Below, piece by piece: positions 1 to 9,034 of a DNA stretch of 64,000 nt (position 1 is the first letter of the stretch; every line of letters begins with the position of its first letter). The stretch comes from CAWHNT01 sp963830775. Its GTDB lineage: Bacteria; Pseudomonadota; Alphaproteobacteria; Geminicoccales; Geminicoccaceae. Made by a program: the position numbers and the translations under genes. The notes under the pieces are model-generated. The model was given only the letters and a program-made list of their open reading frames with translations, ran no database searches and was not told where the DNA came from. The DNA lies in contig CAWHNT010000037.1 of NCBI GenBank assembly GCA_963830775.1, positions 124,001-188,000 on the forward strand. The letters run 5' to 3'.

Positions 1-887
1 CGGTCGTCACCTGCGACGGGCTGGTGCTCTGGAGCGACATCACCTTCACCGCCGCCAAGCCCGGGCCGCACGGGGGCCTGCGCGCCGGCAACATCATGCG
101 CTTCGACCCGAAGAGCGGCGAGGTCTCGGTCTTCCGCTCGCCCAGCGGGATGTCGAACGGCCTCCGCATCGACCGCGACTGCAACCTCTTGGCAGCCGAA
201 GGGGCGGACTATGGCGGGCGGCGGATCACCCGCACTGACCTGAAGACCGGGCGGGCCGAGGTCGTGGCCGGGCTCTACCAGGGCCGGCCGTTCAACTCGC
301 CCAACGACATCACCAGCGATTCCAAGGGCCGGATCTACTTCAGCGACCCGCGCTATCTGGGTCACGAGCCGATCGATCAGGGGACCATGGCGGTCTATCG
401 GATCGACCCGGACGGCTCGGTGCACCAGATCGTGACCGACGCCGGCAAGCCCAACGGCGTGGCGGTCTCGCCGGACGAGCGGACGCTCTACGTGGTCAGC
501 AACGATGACGGGCGCTTCGACGCGCTGCGTATGGGCACGGCACCCATCACCAAGGGGGCCATGGCCCTACTGCGCTACGACCTCGATGCCGACGGCAAGG
601 CATCGAACCGGCAGGTGCTGGTCGACTATGCCCCCGAGGACGGGCCGGACGGGATGATCGTCGATGCGGACGGCGACTTGTGGGTGGCGGTGCGCAACGC
701 CAAGCGGCCGGGGATCTATGCCTACACGCCCAAGGGCGAGGAGAAGGCGTACATCCCGACCACCATCCCGACCAACGTCCATTTCGGCCGGGGCGAGGAC
801 GCCAACCTGCTCTATATCACGGCCGACAGCAGCCTTTACCGGATCCGCACCAACAAGCGCGGCAATCACCTGCAGCAGCAGAAGTGA
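1..887 (+). CDS. SMP-30/gluconolactonase-like protein (5' partial)
   Basis: The reading frame is open from the first bases of the window, so the true start lies outside it. The visible part, about 294 residues, looks like a six-bladed beta-propeller of the SMP-30/gluconolactonase/LRE family. The repeated turns include FNSPNDITSDSKGRIYFSDP, PNGVAVSPDERTLYVV and DGPDGMIVDADGDLWVAV; the asparagine and aspartate residues in these stretches normally bind the divalent metal. The family hydrolyses sugar-acid lactones. The dioxygenase and TRAP genes follow in the same direction, which suggests a sugar-acid or organic-acid catabolic operon. The exact substrate cannot be read from the sequence. Confidence 0.8.
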   Translation, partial: VVTCDGLVLWSDITFTAAKPGPHGGLRAGNIMRFDPKSGEVSVFRSPSGMSNGLRIDRDCNLLAAEGADYGGRRITRTDLKTGRAEVVAGLYQGRPFNSPNDITSDSKGRIYFSDPRYLGHEPIDQGTMAVYRIDPDGSVHQIVTDAGKPNGVAVSPDERTLYVVSNDDGRFDALRMGTAPITKGAMALLRYDLDADGKASNRQVLVDYAPEDGPDGMIVDADGDLWVAVRNAKRPGIYAYTPKGEEKAYIPTTIPTNVHFGRGEDANLLYITADSSLYRIRTNKRGNHLQQQK

Positions 888-921
888 CAAGGCCGCGGCC
901 CAGCCTTCAGGGAGCGTGAGG

Positions 922-1777
922 ATGACGCGGCTCAGCGAGCAGCAGGTCGAGCAGTTCCAGCGCGACGGGGTCCTGTTCCCGCTCGACGCCTACGAGCGCG
1001 GCGAGATCGAGGGCCTGCGCCGGAAGCTCGAGGCGCTGGCACAAGCCGAGGGCGGCAAGCTCTCGCGCGGCACCAACCAGAAGCCGCACATGCTGCTGCC
1101 CTGGCTTGCCGACATGATCCGCGAGCCGCGCATCCTCGACGCCGTTGAAGGTGTGCTGGGGCCCAATCTCCTGTGCTGGGCCTCGGGCTTCTTCTGGAAG
1201 CAGCCCCAGGACCCGGCCTACATCTCCTGGCACCAGGATTTCGACCTACTGGGGCCTGTCGCATCCCGACATCGTCACCGCCTGGGTGGCCTTCACGCCC
1301 AGCACGCCCGAGAGCGGCTGCATGCGGGTGGTGCCCGGCACGCACAAGCGGGACCAGGTGGCGCATCGGGACACGTTCGCGGCCGAGAACCTGCTCAGCC
1401 GGGGGCAGGAGATCGCGGTCGACGTGAACGAGGAGGATGCCGTCGACGTCGTCCTCCAGCCGGGCCAGATGTCGCTGCACCATGTGCGGCTGTTCCACGG
1501 CTCCGAGCCCAACCGCGCCGACCATCCGCGGATCGGCTACGCCATCCGCTACATCCCCACCTACATCCGCCAGACCGCGGGCGTGCGGGACAGCGCCACG
1601 CTGGTGCGCGGCAAGGACGAGTTCGGGAACTTCGACCCGGAGCCGACGCCACGCACCGACTTCGACCCCGAGTGCGTGGCCTTCCACGCCCAGATGTTGG
1701 ATCGGGCAGCACAGATCCTCTATGCCGGTGCCGCCCAGGTGAAGACTTTCGAGGGGCCTGGCGCCCGCGCCATGTAG
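922..1777 (+). CDS. Phytanoyl-CoA dioxygenase (PhyH) family protein, one frameshift
   Basis: This is a non-haem Fe(II)/2-oxoglutarate oxygenase of the PhyH family, about 285 residues once repaired. The ATG at 922 follows a GGGAGCGTGAGG-type ribosome site. The N-terminal frame runs to the iron motif HQDFD (family HxD), and the following YWGLSHPDIVTAWVAF segment sits in the next frame. Removing one C near 1245-1246 restores continuity. The C-terminal half keeps the second iron histidine region (LHHVRLFHGSEPN) and the arginine that binds 2-oxoglutarate (RIGYAIRYI). PhyH proteins hydroxylate many small acids; the substrate here is unknown. The break looks like a sequencing insertion because both halves are well conserved. 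Confidence 0.8.
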
Positions 1778-1808
1778 GGTGCCACCAAGAAGACAAGGAC
1801 AGGGAGGG

Positions 1809-2793
1809 ATGACCCCGATGATGCGCTTCATCGCGGCACTGCTGCTCGGCATCGCCGCGGCTGCCGGCACGGCCTCGGCCGCCGACTACTCGATCAAGCT
1901 GGCGCATTCGCTCTCCAGCACGGAGCCGGCGCACCTCGCGGCCGAGTTCTTCGCCAAGAACGTGGCCGAGCGCAGCGGCGGCCGGATCGACGTCCAGGTC
2001 TTCCCGGGCGAGCAGCTTGGCTCAGGGAAAGACGTGAACGCGATGATCCGCGGCGGGGCCAACGTGATGAACATCACCGACCCCGGCTATCTCTCCGACT
2101 TCGTGCCCGACATCGGCGTGCTCAACGGCCCCTATCTGCTCCGCAACGCCGACGAGTTCCGCAAGATCCTGGCCTCGGACTGGCTGAAGGAGATCGACGC
2201 GCAAGCTGCAGAAGGCGGGCTTCCGGGTCGTCTCCTACAACAACCTGTTCGGCCCCCGGCACATGATCGCCGACAAGCCGATCCGCACGCCGGCCGACAT
2301 CCAGGGCGTCACGGTCCGCGTGCCGCCGAACCAGATGTGGCTCGAGACCTTCAAGGCGATGGGCGCGCGGCCCACCACCGTGCAGTGGTCGGAGGTCTAC
2401 AGCGCCCTGCAGCAGGGCGTGGTGGCCGCGGCCGAGGCCCCTCTGGGCTCGCTCTACGGCTCGAAGCTGTTCGAGGTGAAGAAGACCCTCTCGCTCACCA
2501 GCCACTTCATCGCCTGGGTCAACTTCGTCGCCAGCGAGAGCTTCTTCCAGTCCCTGCCGCCGGACCTGCAGGCGATCCTGCTCGAGGAGGGCCAGAAGGC
2601 CGGTGACGAGATGACCCGGCTCACGCTGGAGAAGCAGGAGCAGTACCTGGCGCAGTTCAAGGAGGCGGGGATGACGATCGTCGAGGACGTCGACCTCGCC
2701 GCCTTCCAGAAGCAGACCGAGAGCGTCTACTCGGCCTTCCCGAACTGGACGCCGGGGCTGCACGAGCAGATCCAGGCCATCATCGCCAAGTAG
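1809..2793 (+). CDS. dctP: TRAP transporter solute-binding protein, DctP family, one frameshift
   Basis: Periplasmic binding protein of a TRAP transporter. The ATG at 1809 follows GGGAGGG and begins a Sec signal peptide (MRFIAALLLGIAAAAGTASA). The mature part has DctP hallmarks: SERSGGRIDVQVFPGEQLG, then after the break VTVRVPPNQMWLETFKAMGA and SALQQGVVAAAEAPL. The frame changes near 2199-2201; deleting one G gives a continuous EIDAKLQKAGFRV-type reading. The dctQ and dctM genes follow at once, so this is the substrate-capturing component of that transporter. The ligand is probably an organic acid. The break is likely an error, since everything around it is intact. Confidence 0.85.
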
Positions 2794-2798
2794 CAGCG

Positions 2799-3290
2799 GT
2801 GCTCGACCACGCCCCGGCCGAGGGGCCGGAGCCGGCTCCCCTCGACATGGCCGAGGAGGTGCTGGCCTGCGCCGCCCTCGTCATCGTCGTGCTGGCCGTG
2901 GCCTGGGGGGTCCTCACCCGCTACGTCACCGCCCAGCCGGCACCCTGGGCCGGCGAGGTCTCGGGCATGGCCTTCGCCTGGCTCGTGTTCCTGGGCTCGG
3001 CCGCGGGCTTCAAGCGCGGGATGCACGCGAGCGTGGACCTGCTGACGGCCCGCCTGCCGGGCATGGTCAGGCGCGTCCTGGAGATCGCCGTCGATCTCGC
3101 CGTCCTCGCCTTTGCCGCCTACGTCGCCTGGCTGGGCTTCGAGTTCACCAACCGCAACCTCGACAATCCGAGCCCGGTCCTGCGCCTGCCGATGTCGATC
3201 ATCTACCTGCCGGTGGCCCTGTGCTTCGCCTCGGTCGGCCTCCGTCTGGCGTTCCGCCTCCTCACCGGCCTGCGGGAAGCCCGGTCTTGA
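2799..3290 (+). CDS. dctQ: TRAP transporter small permease, DctQ family
   Basis: Small membrane subunit of the first TRAP transporter, 163 residues, starting at a GTG six bases after the dctP stop. It has the expected four hydrophobic segments and the family pattern of a tryptophan/glutamate (PWAGEVSGMAFAWLVFLGSA) followed by a glycine-rich turn and HASVDLL. DctQ pairs with DctM in the inner membrane. It overlaps the next gene by four bases (TTGA), which points to translational coupling. Confidence 0.85.
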   Translation: MLDHAPAEGPEPAPLDMAEEVLACAALVIVVLAVAWGVLTRYVTAQPAPWAGEVSGMAFAWLVFLGSAAGFKRGMHASVDLLTARLPGMVRRVLEIAVDLAVLAFAAYVAWLGFEFTNRNLDNPSPVLRLPMSIIYLPVALCFASVGLRLAFRLLTGLREARS

Positions 3291-4570
3291 ACCTCGTCCC
3301 GCTGATCGTGATGCTGGCTCTCTTCGCCCTCAACGTGCCGGTGGCGCTGGCGATCGCCATGGCGACGCTGGTCTTCTTCCTCCAGGGGGCCGGCCCGCCG
3401 ATCGACATCTTCGTCCAGCGCTTCGTCGCCGCCACCGACTCCTTCCCGCTGCTGGCCGTGCCGCTCTTCATCCTGGCCGGCACCATCATGAACCATGCCG
3501 GCATCGCCCGCCGGCTGCTGGCACTGGCCGAGGCGCTGGTCGGGCACTGGTCGGGCGGCCTCGCCCAGGCCAACATCGTCTTCGCCGCACTGATGGGCGG
3601 CCCCTCGGCCTCCGCCAACGCCGATGCCGCCATGCAGGCCAAGATGGTGGGGGCGGAGATGACGCGGCGCGGCTACCCGCCGGCCTTCACCGCCGCCCTG
3701 ATCGCCACCGCCTCGGTGATCGCGCCCATCATCCCGCCGGGCATCGGCCTCATCGTCTACGCCTTCCTGGCCGACGTCTCCGTGGGCCGGATCTTCATCG
3801 GCGGCATCATCCCGGGCCTCCTCCTGACCGTGGCGCTGATGGCGGCCGCGGCCTTCGTCTCCCGCCGCCGCGGCTACCGGCCGGAGCGGGCGCAGTTCGC
3901 CGGCAGGAGCGAGCTGTGGCGGACGTTCAAGGAGGCGATCTGGTCGCTCACCATCCCGCTCTTCATCCTGGTCGGCATCCGCTACGGCATCTTCACGCCG
4001 ACCGAGGCCGGGGCGATGACGGTGATCTACGTCATCCTGGTCGGCGCCTTCGCCCACCGCGAGCTCGAGTGGCGCCACGCCGGCCCGATCCTGCTCGAGG
4101 CGGCACTCGCCACCAGCACCGTCATGCTGATCATCTGTGCCGCCGGCGCCTTCGGCTTCTACATGGCCTGGGAGCGCATCCCGCCGCAGCTGGCAGCCTG
4201 GCTCGCCTCGCTCACCACGGACCCCTGGCTGCTGCTGGTCCTGATCAACCTCCTCCTGCTCGTCGTCGGCATGTTCCTCGAGGGCACCGCCGCGCTGATC
4301 ATCCTGACCCCGATCCTGGTCCCGGTGGTGACCAAGCTCGGCATCGACCCGGTCCATTTCGGCCTCATCGTGGTCCTCAACCTCACCATCGGCGGCGTCA
4401 CCCCACCGGTCGGCACGCTGATGTACATCACCACCACCGTGATGCGGACCCGGATCGAGGACTTCACCCGCGAGGCCCTGCCGTTCCTGGCGGCCCTCCT
4501 CATTGTGCTGGCGCTGACGACTTTCGTGCCGGAGCTGGTCTTGTGGCTGCCGCGGCTGCTGATGGGCTGA
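3287..4570 (+). CDS. dctM: TRAP transporter large permease, DctM family
   Basis: Large membrane subunit of the first TRAP transporter, 427 residues with about twelve hydrophobic segments. The TTG at 3287 overlaps the dctQ stop and gives the usual N-terminus NLVPLIVMLALFALNVPVALA. Family signatures are present: PLLAVPLFILAGTIMNHAGIARRL, IAPIIPPGIGLIVYAFLADVS (the IPP-G motif) and GGVTPPVGTLMYIT near the end. It moves the substrate handed over by DctP using the sodium gradient. An alternative upstream start would run into dctQ and has no ribosome site. Confidence 0.88.
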   Translation: MNLVPLIVMLALFALNVPVALAIAMATLVFFLQGAGPPIDIFVQRFVAATDSFPLLAVPLFILAGTIMNHAGIARRLLALAEALVGHWSGGLAQANIVFAALMGGPSASANADAAMQAKMVGAEMTRRGYPPAFTAALIATASVIAPIIPPGIGLIVYAFLADVSVGRIFIGGIIPGLLLTVALMAAAAFVSRRRGYRPERAQFAGRSELWRTFKEAIWSLTIPLFILVGIRYGIFTPTEAGAMTVIYVILVGAFAHRELEWRHAGPILLEAALATSTVMLIICAAGAFGFYMAWERIPPQLAAWLASLTTDPWLLLVLINLLLLVVGMFLEGTAALIILTPILVPVVTKLGIDPVHFGLIVVLNLTIGGVTPPVGTLMYITTTVMRTRIEDFTREALPFLAALLIVLALTTFVPELVLWLPRLLMG

Positions 4571-4649
4571 GCAAGGCCTGCTAAGAAGACACGGCACACG
4601 GCTCGCGTGCATGACAACGTGACCATCGGGCATCGATCGGGAGGGACGA

Positions 4650-5666
4650 ATGACGTCATCGGCCAGCAGGCGCGGGTTCAACGCCGCGCTGCTCACCTCG
4701 GCAGCCTGTGCCATCGCAGCCCCGGCCGTCATCGGCAAGGCGCGCGCCCAGGAGGTGCGGCTGGTGCTCTCGCACCACGTGCCCACGACCCACATCATCC
4801 AGCCCACCTCGGAGCGGTTCGCCGCCCTGGTCACCGAGGCCACCAAGGGCCAGATCACGGTCGACATCCGCCCGGCCTCGCAGCTCTTCAACCTGCGCAC
4901 GGCACCCGAGGCGATGCAGCTCGGCACGCTGGATCTGGGCTGGAGCGACTGCGCCACGCTGGGCAACTGGCAGCCCGAGTTCGGCTTCATCTCGATGCCG
5001 TTCCTGTTCAACGGCTACGACCATGTGAAGCGGGTGCTGCAGGGGCCGCTGGGCCAGCAGGTGGGCCAGGACGTCAAGAACGGGCTCGGCATCGAGGCCC
5101 TGGCACTGGGTGCTTCGGGCTTTCGCGTCTTCTGCGGCAAGCGGGCCATCCGCACGGCCGACGACTGCAAGGGCATGAAGCTGCGCGTGCCCGAGATCCA
5201 GACCTGGGTCGAGATGGCCCGCTCGCTGGGCGCCAACCCGACGCCGATCCCGGCGGCCGAGATCTACACCGCCCTGCAGACGGGCGTGGTCGACGGCATG
5301 GAATCGCCGGCCGACTTCATCACCTCGTCCAAGATCTACGAGGTGGCGCAGCACGCGACCCGCACCCACCACATCTTCACCGAGGTCTCGCTGTTCGGCA
5401 GCGCCCAGCGCATCGCGGCCCTGACGCCGGAGCAGCAGACCGCGATCCGCGAGGCCGCGCATCAGGCGGTCCAGGTCGAGATGTGGGACGTGAACCTGAA
5501 GCAGCAGGAGGCGTCCTGGAACGACCTCGCCAGCCGGGTAGCCGCCATCACCGACCCCGACATCGCGAGCTTCCGCGAGCGCACGAAGCCGGTGATCGAG
5601 GGCTTCATCGCCCGCGCCGGTGCCAAGGCCAAGGAGTATGTCGACGGGGTCCAGGCTGTTGCCTGA
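4650..5666 (+). CDS. dctP: TRAP transporter solute-binding protein with Tat-type signal
   Basis: Binding protein of a second TRAP transporter, 338 residues. The N-terminus has a twin-arginine motif (SRRGFNAAL) followed by a hydrophobic stretch ending in KARAQ, so export through Tat is likely, unlike the Sec-type signal of the upstream dctP. The DctP fold is clear: TKGQITVDIRPASQLFN, MKLRVPEIQTWVEMARSLGA and YTALQTGVVDGMESP, which carries the conserved arginine-containing ligand region. The start at 4650 follows GGGAGGG. The two dctPQM sets have unlike binding proteins, so they probably serve different but related acids. Confidence 0.88.
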   Translation: MTSSASRRGFNAALLTSAACAIAAPAVIGKARAQEVRLVLSHHVPTTHIIQPTSERFAALVTEATKGQITVDIRPASQLFNLRTAPEAMQLGTLDLGWSDCATLGNWQPEFGFISMPFLFNGYDHVKRVLQGPLGQQVGQDVKNGLGIEALALGASGFRVFCGKRAIRTADDCKGMKLRVPEIQTWVEMARSLGANPTPIPAAEIYTALQTGVVDGMESPADFITSSKIYEVAQHATRTHHIFTEVSLFGSAQRIAALTPEQQTAIREAAHQAVQVEMWDVNLKQQEASWNDLASRVAAITDPDIASFRERTKPVIEGFIARAGAKAKEYVDGVQAVA

Positions 5667-5670
5667 GGCC

Positions 5671-6196
5671 GTGACCGCGCCGGGGTATCGCACCCCGGCG
5701 CTCCGCCGGCTGGCGACCGCCACGGAGTGGGCGCGACGGGGGCTGGAGGCGCTGAGCGTCGCCCTGATCGCCGCCTACGCCGTCCTGGTCCTGCTCCAGG
5801 TGCTCTTCCGCTACGTGCTGAACCAGCCTTTGTTCTGGGCCGAGGAGGTGATCCGCTACGGCCTCGTCTGGAGCGTGATGCTGGGCTCGGCCCTGGTGGC
5901 GCACGAGCGCGGGCATGTGCGGATCGAGGTCATCGGCGCCTTCATGGGCAGGCGCGGGCAGCAGGTGGTCGACCTGATCGCGGGCGGGATCACCTGGGCC
6001 TTCACCCTCATCCTGCTCGTGGCCGGCGTGCAGTTCGTGATGCGCACGCTCTTCCAGCACTCGGCCTCCTTGGGCGTGCCGATGTGGACCGTCTATGCCG
6101 CGGTCCCGGTCGGGTGCTGCCATCGAGGCCTGGTTCATGCTGTTCCCGCGCCCGCCCAGAGAGGGTATCGAGCGGGAAGGCGACGTCCTCCTCTGA
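5671..6196 (+). CDS. dctQ: TRAP transporter small permease, DctQ family, one frameshift
   Basis: Small permease of the second TRAP transporter, about 175 residues when repaired. The GTG at 5671 lies four bases after the dctP stop; an ATG at 5638 inside dctP is possible but less likely. Four hydrophobic segments are visible, with the DctQ pattern LFRYVLNQPLFWAEEVIRYGLVWSVMLGSA. The frame shifts in the GGG at 6112-6114; removing one G restores GAAIEAWFMLFPRPPREGIE and a stop at 6194-6196, just before dctM. A single-base insertion error is the likely cause. Confidence 0.8.
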
Positions 6197-6224
6197 TCCC
6201 CAGCAACGGGCAGCGCAGCTCCCC

Positions 6225-7499
6225 ATGACCATCGGCCTGATGCTGGCCCTGTTCGCGGGCTTCCTGTGCCTCGGCGTGCCGATCGCGCACGGCATGGGCT
6301 TGGCCGCCGTCCTGGCCCTCCTCTACGAGGGCCAGGTCCCGATCCTGCTCCTGGCGCAGCGGGTCTACGACGCGCTGGACAATTTCTCGCTGCTGGCCGT
6401 GCCCCTCTTCATCATCGCCGGCGAGCTGATGAACGTGGGCGGCATCACCGATCGCCTGGTCGCCATGTCCCGCGCCTGGATCGGCCACCTGCGCGCCGGC
6501 CTCGCCCAGGCCAACATCCTCACCAACATGTTCATGGCCGCGATCTCGGGCTCGGCCCTGGCCGACCTCGCCGCCATCGGCTCGGTGATGATCCCGGTGA
6601 TGAAGCGCGAGGGCTACTCGCCCGCCTTCTGCGTCGCCGTCACCTCCTGCGCCTCGATGATGGCGCCGATCATCCCGCCCTCGGTGATCGCCGTGATCTA
6701 CGGCTCGGTCACCGGCGTCTCGATCGGCGCCCTGTTCCTGGGCGGCGCCATCCCCGGCGTGGTGGCCGGCATCGCGATGATGGCGATCACCTGGTTCCTG
6801 GCCCCGCGCGCCGGCGCCCGCCCCGTGCCCCGCACCGCCACCAGCGAGGCCGTCGCCGCCACGGTGCGGGCGATCCCCGCCATGGTGATGCCGATCCTGA
6901 TCATCGGCGGCATCCTGTCGGGCGCCTTCACGCCCACCGAGGCCGGGGCCGTCGCCGCCCTCTACGCCCTCGTCTTCGGCCTCATCATGCGCCGGCACTC
7001 GTTCGGCACCCTCTACCGCAACCTCGCCAGCGCGGTCACGACCACGGCCGCTGCCCTGATCACCCTGGGCGGAGCCGCCCTCTTCGGCTGGATCCTCGCC
7101 CGCGACGGTGCCGGCGTGGCCGCCCTCCAGCTCCTGCTGTCGGTCACCGACAGCCCCGGCATCGCCATGCTGATCCTGATCCTCTTCTTCTTCCTGCTCG
7201 GCACCTTCCTGGAGCCGGTCCCGGCCCTCATCATCACCGTGCCGGTGATGCAGCCGATCATCGGCCACCTGGGCTACGATCCCGTCCATTTCGGGATCGT
7301 GGTCATCATGATGCTGGTGGTGGGCTCGGTGACCCCGCCGGTCGGCATCCTGGCCATGGTGGCGAGCCGGATCGCCGGGGTCGAATACCGGAAGACCCTG
7401 GGCATGCTGATGCCCTACACCCTGGCCTGGGTCGCCGTCGTCCTGCTGGTGGCGTTCAACCCCTGGATGGTGACCTGGCTGCCCTCGCTGCTGCAGTAG
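6225..7499 (+). CDS. dctM: TRAP transporter large permease, DctM family
   Basis: Large permease of the second TRAP transporter, 424 residues. The ATG at 6225 gives a standard N-terminus (MTIGLMLALFAGFLCLGVPIA). Diagnostic segments are FSLLAVPLFIIAGELMNVGG, APIIPPSVIAVIYGSVTGVS and VGSVTPPVGILAMVASRIAG. It follows its own dctQ after 28 bases and closes the plus-strand transport block; the next genes run on the other strand. Confidence 0.88.
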   Translation: MTIGLMLALFAGFLCLGVPIAHGMGLAAVLALLYEGQVPILLLAQRVYDALDNFSLLAVPLFIIAGELMNVGGITDRLVAMSRAWIGHLRAGLAQANILTNMFMAAISGSALADLAAIGSVMIPVMKREGYSPAFCVAVTSCASMMAPIIPPSVIAVIYGSVTGVSIGALFLGGAIPGVVAGIAMMAITWFLAPRAGARPVPRTATSEAVAATVRAIPAMVMPILIIGGILSGAFTPTEAGAVAALYALVFGLIMRRHSFGTLYRNLASAVTTTAAALITLGGAALFGWILARDGAGVAALQLLLSVTDSPGIAMLILILFFFLLGTFLEPVPALIITVPVMQPIIGHLGYDPVHFGIVVIMMLVVGSVTPPVGILAMVASRIAGVEYRKTLGMLMPYTLAWVAVVLLVAFNPWMVTWLPSLLQ

Positions 7500-7528
7500 G
7501 GGGTCGAGCCTGGACCGAGGAGAGCAGG

Positions 7529-8165
7529 TTAGCTGGCTGGTTCCGGCAGCGGGGCCTGCTTGAAGATCGCCATCTCCTCGCACCGCGCGGCGAAAGCGGC
7601 CAGGCTCGGGACTTCCCGGGCCAGATTCAGGTCAGGCCGAACCGCGTCGGCGAACGTGTAGGCCACCGTGGCCGTGATGTCGGCCTGGGACAGTCGCGTA
7701 CCCCTTGCGAGCCAGCCATCCCGATCCGTCTTCGACGCCAGCTCGTCCAGGAAGCGCAGTCCGCCCAGGACCTGGCCGTCGCAGCGGTCGATCCAGGGCT
7801 GGTGGACCTTCTCCTCCGGTCGGAATCGGCGCTCATAGATGGCCCACATGGCCTTTTCCATGCTGGCCAGGGCGATGGCCGCTGATCTTCATCACCTCAC
7901 GTCTCCCGCTGCCCGAGGCAGGGGTGAGCGCCCGTTCCGGGCCGACCGTCTGGTCGATCTCGTCCAGGATGGCATGGCTGTCGACGAGCACCTCGCCATC
8001 GTCCAGGACCAGTGCCGGGATGCGGACGACCGGGTTGTACACCCGCACCTGCTCGGGCTCCTTGGAGACGATGAGGACCTGCAACTCGAAGGGGAGCTCG
8101 AGCGCGTTCAGGCTGACCGCCACGCGCCGGACGAACGGTGACATGTAGTTGCCGATCAGCTTCAT
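7529..8165 (-). CDS. Glutathione S-transferase family protein, one frameshift
   Basis: About 211 residues after repair. The N-terminal thioredoxin-like half begins MKLIGNYMSPFVRRVAVSLN and contains NPVVRIPALVLDDGEVLVDSHAI, which carries the cis-proline and the glutathione-binding DS pair. The helical C-terminal half lies in another frame and reads WIDRCDGQVLGGLRFLDEL then LSQADITATVAYTFA. The frames join near 7879-7880, where one extra base breaks ISAIALASMEKAM. The family conjugates glutathione to electrophiles or isomerises ring-cleavage products; neither role is proven here. It sits 50 bases downstream of a second GST gene on the same strand. Confidence 0.78.
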
Positions 8166-8215
8166 CTTGCCTTCGCCCCGGTGCATCGCTGGTTCGCTCA
8201 TTGCTGCGATAACGC

Positions 8216-8851
8216 TCAGACGACGCCGGGGTCCAGCGCTTGCGGTACAGGCACCGTCGCCACGAAGGAGGGGCGCTCGGAGAGCCGCGCCTGGAGATCG
8301 GCCAGACGCGGGTAGGTCCGGCGCCAGTCGAGCTCGGGAAAGCGGACGATCAGAAAGCCGAGCAGCGAGCCGACCGCGATGTCGCCGAGGCCGAAGCGGT
8401 TGCCGATACAGTAGCCGTCCGGTGGTGCGAGGCGGGCAATCTCCTTGAGCCCGCCTTCGATCTTGCGCATCTGCCGCGCCGTCCATGGCTGGCTCTGGTG
8501 GGCCTCGGGCCGGCGGCGCTCCCAGAACAGCAGCACGCAGGCGTCGCAGACGCCATCCGCCAGCACCTCCAGACGCCTGGCCGCCAGGAGCTCATCCGGG
8601 TCGTTCGGGAAGAGTGCGGGCTCGGGGTGCCTGATCTCGAGCCACTCCAGGATGAAGCGGGACTTGTAGATCGTGTCCCCGCTGTCCAGGATCAGCACCG
8701 GGAGCTTCTCGAGCGGGTTGTAGCGGGGTGTCGTGGCATCGGCGTTCCACGGCACCTCGGTCACCAGCTCGAAGGGGATGCCCTTCTCCGCGAGGGCGAT
8801 CCGCACCTTGCGCGCGTAGGGGCTCGGGGTGGCGCTCAGCAGCTTCATCAT
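8216..8851 (-). CDS. Glutathione S-transferase family protein
   Basis: A 211-residue GST. The N-terminal domain reads SATPSPYARKVRIALAEKGI and continues to NPLEKLPVLILDSGDTIYKSRFI, with the conserved proline and serine for glutathione. The C-terminal helical domain has the FGLGDIAVGSLLGFL capping motif. It is the first gene of a two-gene GST pair read leftwards. The two are only moderately alike, so they are not a recent duplication. In catabolic clusters such enzymes often act on maleyl-type intermediates or detoxify, but the neighbours do not settle which. Confidence 0.85.
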   Translation of the reverse strand: MMKLLSATPSPYARKVRIALAEKGIPFELVTEVPWNADATTPRYNPLEKLPVLILDSGDTIYKSRFILEWLEIRHPEPALFPNDPDELLAARRLEVLADGVCDACVLLFWERRRPEAHQSQPWTARQMRKIEGGLKEIARLAPPDGYCIGNRFGLGDIAVGSLLGFLIVRFPELDWRRTYPRLADLQARLSERPSFVATVPVPQALDPGVV

Positions 8852-9034
8852 GAGGGATGATCCTCAGCCATGTCAGCGCCCCAGAGTTGCGCTCCCGGAT
8901 CGTGCCGGCAATGGTCCGGCACTTCTGTCGCGAGGCACGGGTGCCGGCACGCCTGCCGCGGCTCTGCGCATGTGCCAGGGCTGGGTCAGCGGCTTGGCCG
9001 CCACCTGAAGGATCGTGGGCCCCGGCCAGCTGGT

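Noticed and set aside
3203..5011. 602-codon open frame on the minus strand opposite the TRAP genes
   Set aside because: It is antisense to three well-supported TRAP genes and has low-complexity, aspartate/arginine/glutamine-rich content typical of mirror frames in GC-rich DNA.
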